Source: Sipunculus nudus (lineage: Eukaryota > Annelida > Sipuncula > Golfingiida > Sipunculidae). Taken from it: a stretch of 64,000 bases of DNA. The stretch lies in NCBI GenBank assembly GCA_026874595.1, contig CM049316.1:43851695-43915694 (forward strand), read 5' to 3'. A program made the position numbers and the translations under genes. The notes beneath the pieces are model-generated. The model was given only the letters and a program-made list of their open reading frames with translations, had not been told where the DNA came from and did no database searches. Shown piece by piece: positions 57,117 through 64,000 of this stretch (within the stretch, counting starts at the first letter, position 1; each line of letters starts with the position of its first letter).

Positions 57117-57261
57117 TCAGAGAAGGTGCATGGTGCTTGGTATATCGCCCATCCGGTGATATTTTGTGTCAGCTCTTGTTTGTCCTATCCTTAGAAAAAT
57201 GGCGGTCAGGGCAGCCTTATCCTCCACATATTCGTCCCACGGGGGGTAATCTGGTGATTTT
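57117..57261 (-). CDS. candidate terminal exon, unknown protein
   Basis: On the minus strand a good acceptor (TTCTTTTTCTGTCAACAG, AG at 57262-57263) is followed by an open frame that enters as KSPDYPPWDEYVEDKAALTA, continues through TRADTKYHRMGDIP and stops at TGA (57117-57119), about 47 residues. The composition is mixed and acidic/aromatic, unlike the AT-biased chance frames around it, and the segment is GC-richer than its flanks. The frame lacks an in-frame ATG near its start, so it would have to be an internal-to-last exon. No poly(A) signal is obvious within 200 bp. Family not recognised. Confidence 0.3.
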
Positions 57262-58859
57262 CTGTTGACAGAAAAAGAACAATGAACTTCTTACACTGTC
57301 TGTGTTCTGGAGGGGAGTGAAGACAAATAGATGGCCCGTCCCGGAACTAGTGCCCAAAGCATCATGCCTTTATAAGCCGTCGGGCCATCACCCTCAAATC
57401 AAATTTACTTTCAGAGATACAAAAATGCGTTTATAATATTCTTAATAAAAAAATGAAATACAAAAATTTTTTTTATCCTAGACAAAGTGTTCCAGTTGCT
57501 GTGAACGTCTATGGCAGCTCCTTGTGTATTTATATTATTGGCGAATATGGAATTCTTATCCATTTGACTACTTTAAAGTAATTATAATGGTTCGGATTAA
57601 ATTAATAATAAAATAATCATCGTTTCTCAGTTATTATATTGTGCATATTTAGGATATAATAACTCAGTCAAGTCTTTGGTTAAATTAATAGTCCTGTCAA
57701 CGGGAATATCAACTAGTTTTGGTGAATGTACTGGTTTGTTTTTATGGACCAGTGTGATTCCAATATTCCAGAATTATGGAATATTAACCGCTTTCTAATA
57801 ATTACATATTCAGAATATTTACAACAGTCCGTTCAAAATTGTTTCAGTTCCTGATAATACGCCCAGCGTCTCGGTTTTCTTACTGTCATAAAAGTTATCA
57901 CCATATGTGCAGAAAAAAGGCAAAATTAAAACTGCACCATATTATGGAAGAAATCATATATTGACATTTTGTTATACATTTCAAGCAACCATTCACACAG
58001 TAATTTTGTTTTCAAAAACAGGTATCTAAGCAGGTACAATTAAGGGCGAACCATAGCAGTTTATATCCCAGGATAAACTCTTTCACACGAGATGGATCAT
58101 AACAAACCTATTTAATTTGGAAAGAAAATCATCGTCTTTTTTCTAATAATAATCTTATCAACCCTGATCAAAGCAGAATTCGACCAATATTACACCTTTC
58201 ATTCCTTATGTCCAATATAGACAGTCGCAGGTTGGTCATTACCCGATAATGACTTTCATTAAGGCAATACTAATCTCAGAATGGGATCTCAGTGAAAAGG
58301 AACAATTTGCAGTTTCAAAATGAAAACTATTTTCCTTTATTTAGGTTCTGGATGTTTGGATGGTGGAAATTAACAGTTCTCTTCTTAAGCACATTTGCCC
58401 ACATTTGCCCAGATTTGATAAAAACGGTTAACTATAGGTTTCCGACAGCTTATTATTTACTTTACGGTAAATTGCTGTTGATTTAGAAACCCCTTTTAAA
58501 TTACCAACAAATGATTATCGATTTAATCAATTTTAGTATTATCAATCATAATGCTAAACTTTAGGGAATATATCATTTTTTTACACATTAATGAATTAAC
58601 GCATAAATGAACTTTCAACGATTTTAAGGATGCTACCGTTCTATTAACCAAGACATGTCACTAAAATTTGGCTGCGTATGGTGTAATGTTATTTTAAACA
58701 AATATATATCGGATACATGTATAAGTAGTTTTTCTTTCAATTTAGACAAATAAACATCAGTTCACTATAATATCGGAAATAATATGATGAATGTAGCGAA
58801 TATATATCATTATGGCAAAGATCTCATTAATTCGGTTTATGGTCATTCAGAACAGTCAC
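57262..58859. other. no supported gene
   Basis: AT-rich DNA with one short frame (58292-58486, plus) that has no domain. Confidence 0.45.
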
Positions 58860-59026
58860 AGTTGGTCGAGTCCCCTCTATCAGAGTCCGAGTGTAAGTCC
58901 GAATCCTAGCTACTCGAGTACGAGTCCAAGTCCGAGTCCTTCAGGTTCGAGTGCAAGTCCACCCTCTTCAAGTTTGAGTTATATAGACCCCGAGTCCAAG
59001 TCCGGGTCCAATTCAAATCTCCTTAA
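58860..59026 (+). repeat. degenerate GAGTCC hexamer array, copy 2
   Basis: CGAGTCCAAGTCCGAGTCC-type hexamers with the same 3' flank (CAATTCAAATCTCCTTAA) as the array at 56290-56490; a smaller cluster follows at 59195-59255. The Ser/Pro frame over it is a repeat artefact. Confidence 0.85.
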
Positions 59027-59599
59027 TATTAAAAATTGGGGAATATCATTTGTGTTTTTAAAAAAATGTATACGCTTTTTTTCTTGATAGCACTTACATT
59101 TATCTGACGATGGTAATACGTAGCCTTTTTCCTAACAGTCTGTTGATAGTTCGCACATTTATAAAAGATTCGAGATGGAATGGGACTGATTTCTTGAGTC
59201 CGAGTCCAGGACTCCCGAATTCAGAGTCAGAGTCCTAGCATAGTGTACTCGAGTCCCACCATTGCATAGAGACCAGATTTTATCTACTGAAACTCTCCAA
59301 CCTGATGAAAGACCCGATTACACGACCCCCCCCCCCCCCCCCATTATGACGACTGCCTTTTCTGGTTCCGACCATAACAGAATGGGTCCTCCTATATACC
59401 CCACCAGGAGCTCTGGTTGGCGGGGATTTACGGTATATGGTATTCTGGTCACAGGTGTAAGGACTTCATGGTAACCCCCTTTCAGGTACCCACAACCCCT
59501 TTTGTAATATGATAGAGGGTTCTCCTTACTCACAGGGTAATCTGTACCTGAACTGAGGTAACCCCTGCACATTACGACTCCCCCCCAATCCCAGCCCCC
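59027..59599. other. no supported gene; C17 tract
   Basis: C17 at 59326-59342. Frames at 59262-59474 (plus) and 59318-59653 (minus) look fortuitous apart from the reverse transcriptase trace just upstream on the minus strand. Confidence 0.45.
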
Positions 59600-59766
59600 A
59601 CCCTTTTCAACCTCCAGCAAAATAATTTCCAGTATATAATCCCATACCCCCATATTTGTGAGGCGTTGAACAACTCGTCCACATAACTATTAAACAAAAA
59701 TGGAGTCCATACACCCCCTTGACACACAACGTTAAACAGCTCCAAAGTGTTCAGATTCAACGCCAT
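59600..59766 (-). pseudogene. reverse transcriptase fragment (motif B region)
   Basis: On the minus strand, FNVVCQGGVWTPFLFNSYVD followed by ELFNASQIWGYG matches the motif-B block of non-LTR reverse transcriptases (usually G-V-R-Q-G-G-V-L-S-P-F-L-F-N). The Arg and Leu positions are substituted and the frame soon degenerates, so this is a short dead fragment. It appears to belong to a different LINE lineage from those at 7-9 kb and 23-25 kb. Confidence 0.6.
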
Positions 59767-60126
59767 GACATTTTGTTATTATACCAGTTATAGTCTAGAC
59801 GTCTGTAAGTATTGTAATAACAGCAGGCGAAACATTGCGTTTCACTTGTAATAATTGGAACGGCCTACGAAAATTGATAACGTGAAATCGCAACATTATA
59901 AGCTAGTCTCAGTATAAAAAAAATATTGTTAATTATATTATAACCCTACATCGAAGGCATTTGGAAACAAACAAGATACTCAAAGATTAAATCTTATTTG
60001 ACAATCACGAAAAAATAATGAATATAACTACAAGTTACCAGAAATGTTTTAATTAAAATTAAATTACACAATTTTTATTTAACAAAACAGTAATTTAACA
60101 GGCATTATTAATATCATTTTATTATT
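59767..60126. other. no feature seen
   Basis: AT-rich; no supported gene. Confidence 0.5.
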
Positions 60127-60255
60127 AGTTGTGTAGTAGTAGTCGTAGTAGTAGTAGCAGCAGTAGTTATGAAAGTAGTAGAAGCAGTAGAAGTTGTTGT
60201 AGTGGTGTAGAGGTAGTTTAGCAGTACTTGTCATACTAGTTGTAGTAGTGGTAAA
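60127..60255. repeat. degenerate (GTA)n microsatellite
   Basis: GTAGTAGTAGTC-type triplets with many substitutions over about 130 bp. Confidence 0.9.
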
Positions 60256-61324
60256 AGTAATTCTTTTGTTTGCATGTCATTTCATGTTTTAAATAAATAT
60301 CATAGAAAAAAATAATAAACCATATTTCTTTTAAACCGATTTAAGATAGGCCGCGGTTGTGATCTGAAATAGTTTCCTTCTTCCCCCGTTAATGTGAATG
60401 TGATTACAGGTTACCGGGTGCAGGGAGTAATCTGTGACATTTGGTGATCTGAAATCGCTACACCGGTAACCACTCCACTGCTTGCTGGGCACGTAGCCTC
60501 GAGAAATGGACCTAATGTATTAAACTGGATGATCATACAGGAGAGTCTGGTAAGTTTTGCATTTAGACTAGAAATTAACTCGCCCGGCAGGTGAATTTTC
60601 ACAGTCTGGCTGAAACATTGTTACTGTTCAGCGATGTATCCTTGAAATAAAATTATTCGTCGGCATGGTATTAGGTTCAATTGCCTAGACGATCAGCTGG
60701 CTTAAACCTAAAGACACAGACAAAATAAGGTTTTACCACCCTTTTATTATTTCAATATAAACTTTACATGAGCTGAAAGCATAATGTATAGATAAACTAT
60801 AGATGGATAAGAAGATTTATTAGAATGAAAAGGGAGTCCTGTCATATATCTTTGATAATTTCAATGTGCGTGTATCTTTGAGAAGCGATGGTCTTATTAT
60901 CACAGAAAAAAAGAAACAAACCTCAAAGCTCACAGACATCCCGGGATCGCTGACCAAACTTGAGTCCTAATGTATTGGTTTTGCAGATTTACTTTATGCA
61001 GATGTGGTTAAGTGAGAATGCTTTATGAATGGTAATACTGCTAGTTCAGCAAAAACAAGATGAGTCAAAAAGGGATTTCCGTAGTGAAACACATAGGAAA
61101 AACATAAATTTGAAGTTTAAATAAAACATAAAACTTAAGAGATGAATTATCCATGCTCTGCATTTAATTCTCTTTCCGTTTTGTTTTGTTCACCGCTCAA
61201 ATATAATCCATTCAGAAGTTCAACCATACACACGTTTTATGCAATAATTTTAAGGTAGATAAACATCATGCAAACCGTGGCCAAGTAATGGCACATGCGG
61301 ATATGTTTCTAGGTCTAATTGAAT
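60256..61324. other. no supported gene
   Basis: A possible non-coding exon lies on the plus strand (acceptor ATTACAG at 60411, donor CTG/GTAAGT near 60551) but all frames between contain stops. Confidence 0.4.
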
Positions 61325-61428
61325 TTATACTGCTTTCCGCATACCGCGTTCTGTTGCTGCGAACCGCATTCGCATACCGCGTGCCCAGTAAACGCAGCTT
61401 TTATAAGGTGTGACTTCGATATATATAT

Positions 61429-61483
<55 letters not shown>

Positions 61484-62195
61484 CCATGATGAGATTAAGG
61501 TGACCCATGACAGTTTTAAAACGCGGTTGCAACCTACGGTTCATCACCAATCATCCCAGATCGAACGGTTTGCCGCGAGACGCGCCAAGGACGCCACTGG
61601 ATGATTTCCAGCAACGTGACTCACCATGGCTTTAAACCATAAATAGGTAACGGGGGCTTTAGTTGCGTTTACCCGGGCGCGCTATGCGGAATGCGGAATG
61701 TGGTATAAGACGCGGTAAAATGGAATTTTTAGTAGAAATTTGGATCCGCATATCGCGCTCGGTATTGCTCCCATGGGCTATGGTTACCATGTGTATGACC
61801 TACGGATGCAGCACGATCTAGCGTGTTTTTACATCATCGGGCAAATATTACAGTGTTTTACCTCCCGGCAAGTAAATAAATGCCAAACGCGATTTTATAT
61901 CGCATTAAGTATACCGCGTGGTATGTGAATTGAGGCAGCGAGACGCAGGATGCGGAATGTGGTATAAATTCGCCATGGGTGCAGATACTAGAAAAAGGGA
62001 TATAAAACACTACGGTATGAGATAAGTGATGTCAACGCCCATTGGATCACACTGCATCTGAGGTCAAATAACATGGTAACAATATTTTAGTATCGCACGT
62101 GGAACGCGGAGCCAAATCTCAACTGAGAATTTCATTTTACCGCGCGTCTCATTCCGCGTAACACATATCGCGTGCCAATTAAGTAATTGGTTATG
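61325..62195. repeat. GC-rich motif cluster in alternating orientation
   Basis: A CGCATACCGCGTGCCCAGTA / ATGCGGAATGNGGTATAA motif occurs on the plus and minus strands. 61361-61399 is the approximate reverse complement of 61660-61715; related copies lie at about 61740-61765, 61925-61970 and 62095-62190. CpG-rich compared with flanks. An (AT)n at 61419-61480 sits between the first two arms. No coding frame or terminal repeats identified with certainty. Confidence 0.7.
61419..61480. repeat. (AT)n microsatellite with ACAT interruption
   Basis: AT units broken by ACATACATACAT at about 61430-61442. Confidence 0.97.
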
Positions 62196-63001
62196 ATAAA
62201 ATAACCAATGCGAAAAAAAACCTTTTTGCGCACCGTGCAAGTAGAGTGATCAGGCGGTAACATTACGGTCAAGACGCACAGGTACCATTACCCCACTGTT
62301 TGCTTTTAATATATGCTTAAGGAAAATTTAGCGACTAAATACCGGCTTCCAATTCACACCGCATTTGTTGTTGTCCAGAATGTATTGCACCACTTTGTTA
62401 TTAAAATGGTTTTATTTTTTACTTTTGGTTTATGAACTGGTTGACTCAGTCCAATAAGTTTATTTTCCCGAATTCATCTAATGGTTTTATATTAGTTTCA
62501 TCAATTAGTTTCATCATATTTATCAATTAGAAAATCAAATTGCATTCTACAGCGCAGTCAGTAGGTTCAGATGACACGAATGGGTTCTAATGCCATCCCT
62601 GAAGAATAAGAAACCAGGATTATATTTTTTAAAATAAATATGTATACAGTGGTTTAAAGTTGCTTTGTTAATATACAAGGATTTTAGTGAAAATGTCAAA
62701 GACATGATTTCTTAATGTATGTGATTGTTGTCTCGTTTTCAGTGTTCGTTCAGTTCTCGTTTTACATTCCACTCAGCTAATCTCTTTCATTGACATTCTT
62801 GGAAGATGACAGATGTCTCAGAGCTGTGTCTTTATTAGTTCATCAGAGTAAAACAGACTTTCTTATTGAGTCTAATTGAGTTAAATTAAAAAAAATAATG
62901 CAATTCAATCCACTAAAACTTATACTAATTTAAATGAAATAAAAAAAGAGACAAAATCCTATAAAATACATACATCGTTCGAAAAACAAAATTTACTAGA
63001 T

Positions 63002-63005
<4 letters not shown>
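62196..63005. other. no feature seen
   Basis: AT-rich; no supported gene. Confidence 0.5.
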
Positions 63006-63042
<37 letters not shown>

Positions 63043-63088
63043 TAGATATGTATATATATGTGATTAGATATGTAAATATATATATTTA

Positions 63089-63132
<44 letters not shown>
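63006..63132. repeat. compound (AT)n microsatellite
   Basis: Two AT runs (63006-63039 and about 63099-63132) separated by a partly duplicated GATTAGATATGTATATAT block and TTTATTTATTTA. Confidence 0.95.
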
Positions 63133-63135
<3 letters not shown>

Positions 63136-64000
63136 TTATAGATGCCTGTTTCATTGAGAACTGTTTCATTGTGAGCTGTTGACATGTCTCTTTTGTTGTG
63201 CGCTGTTCTGATTCGTATTTGGCTCAAGCTCTGGCGTTGCTATGCTACGGCGTTCCTTGTTCTGGCGGGCCGGGTGCGGCCCGCGTGTAAACATAGGTTC
63301 ATGCTAGTCTGGGGCTTTCTGGCCTGGCCTGGCCGGGCCGGCACACGTGTGAACCCTGGTATATAGAGACACAACGATGTTGTTCTAGATGTTTCCTGTA
63401 ACGCGTGTGCACTGTGTATCATGTTAGGTTCTTTTCGATTATTCGTGAATGGGAATGTTTTAGAGTTTTCGGATGAAAGGTTATAAATAGGGGCTGTGTT
63501 TTAGAGCCGAGAGAGAGATAGAGGTGAGAGAATATTCCAGCGGACACAGAAGAGTGGACCTTTTCCTATATTTGCGGCAGTTATAGCTTTTCTTCTAGAT
63601 TTGTGACGGATCTTATAAAGTCTTCAGTTTGCTTTCGGGATTATGACAGGCTTCACTTTGGGATAAAGGCGGATTGATTTTGTGAATGAACATGACTGTT
63701 ATTCTCTGTTCATCTGAATTATATGCCTTAAAGGACCTTTTGTCGCTGTGACAGTGGTGGTATCCAGGTACTGTGCACTTTGTTTATTTTACTGTGTGAT
63801 AGTATTGATTTGCTGTTATACTGCTGTTATACTGTTTAATTGTATTGATTTAGTGTATTGTAATGTTATGGTTGTTTTAAGAATAAATTATGGTTATTTG
63901 TTAACAAAAAACACTGACTTCTTTATTCATTCCCCTAAACATTTCACGCTGCCTAGTGTTACAGAATCTGATTTTTTTATCTCCATTACCAAACGTATGT
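63133..64000 (+). mobile_element. LTR family copy 4, runs off the window
   Basis: Starts TGGTTATAGATG directly after the AT tract (compare TGTTACAGATG in copy 2) and shares GTGAGCTGTTGACATGTC, TGTTTCCTGTAACGCGTG, TATAAATAGGGG (TATA box, 63482-63493), GAATATTCCAGCGGACACAG, AAGAATAAATTATGG and CATTTCACGCTGCCTAGTG. The expected end (GGTTCCGTAACA) lies beyond 64000. If internal retroelement sequence exists for this family it could begin just outside this window. Frames here are shadows. Confidence 0.88.

Noticed and set aside
60411-60602. Minus-strand 63-codon frame and a plus-strand segment bounded by acceptor and donor
   Set aside because: The minus frame has no domain, and all three plus frames contain stops; at best a non-coding exon.
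62599-62616. CTGAAGAATAAGAAACC, core-like words of a hammerhead
   Set aside because: Only a few bases separate the two core segments, so no helix II is possible.

Overview
This window is eukaryotic, AT-rich, repeat-dense DNA with almost no intact protein-coding sequence. It resembles an intergenic or intronic stretch of an invertebrate genome. A bivalve or other mollusc is my best guess, inferred from the GGACGG-type tailed repeats, tRNA-derived SINEs, a Penelope-like element carrying a hammerhead ribozyme, degenerate GAGTCC arrays and long (AT)n tracts. No marker gene proves this. There are no operons, no rRNA or CRISPR arrays, and no tRNA gene I would trust.

Layout. 0-7 kb: weak coding candidates (notably a minus-strand frame at 3867-4180 broken by one TGA), simple repeats, a SINE fragment and a 196-bp tandem duplication. 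7-9 kb: a decayed CR1/L2/Jockey-type LINE on the minus strand. 9.3 kb: a plausible last exon of a minus-strand gene. 11-20 kb: mostly empty AT-rich DNA with a tRNA-SINE, tandem duplications and a decayed LINE C-terminus (16.3-17.1 kb). 20.9-23 kb: two head-to-head copies of an LTR family. 23-31 kb: a nested block in which a B-C-A repeat unit is duplicated. In the first unit a 179-bp satellite has expanded and then received a 5'-truncated LINE (14-bp target duplication) and a GGACGG-tailed element. 35-42 kb: E-D-E repeats with a SINE insertion that has a 12-bp target duplication, a further B copy, a solo LTR with a 4-bp target duplication, and a second D copy. 42.3-42.5 kb: a promoter-like cluster ending in ATG GCC TTG / GTAAGA, a candidate first exon. 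43.6-45.8 kb: a decayed Penelope-like element with GIY-YIG remnants, interrupted by a LINE fragment and ending in a hammerhead ribozyme motif. 46-64 kb: further repeats, a short terminal-repeat element with an internal tRNA-like promoter, a 0.9-kb AT-rich minisatellite, a foldback element, a GC-rich inverted-motif cluster and two more LTR copies.

The most notable single item is the hammerhead ribozyme fold at 45721-45768. All core nucleotides and an 8-bp helix II are intact although the element around it is dead. The genes do not form a pathway. What can be reconstructed is a history of nested insertions and duplications, and several pre-integration sites can be read directly.
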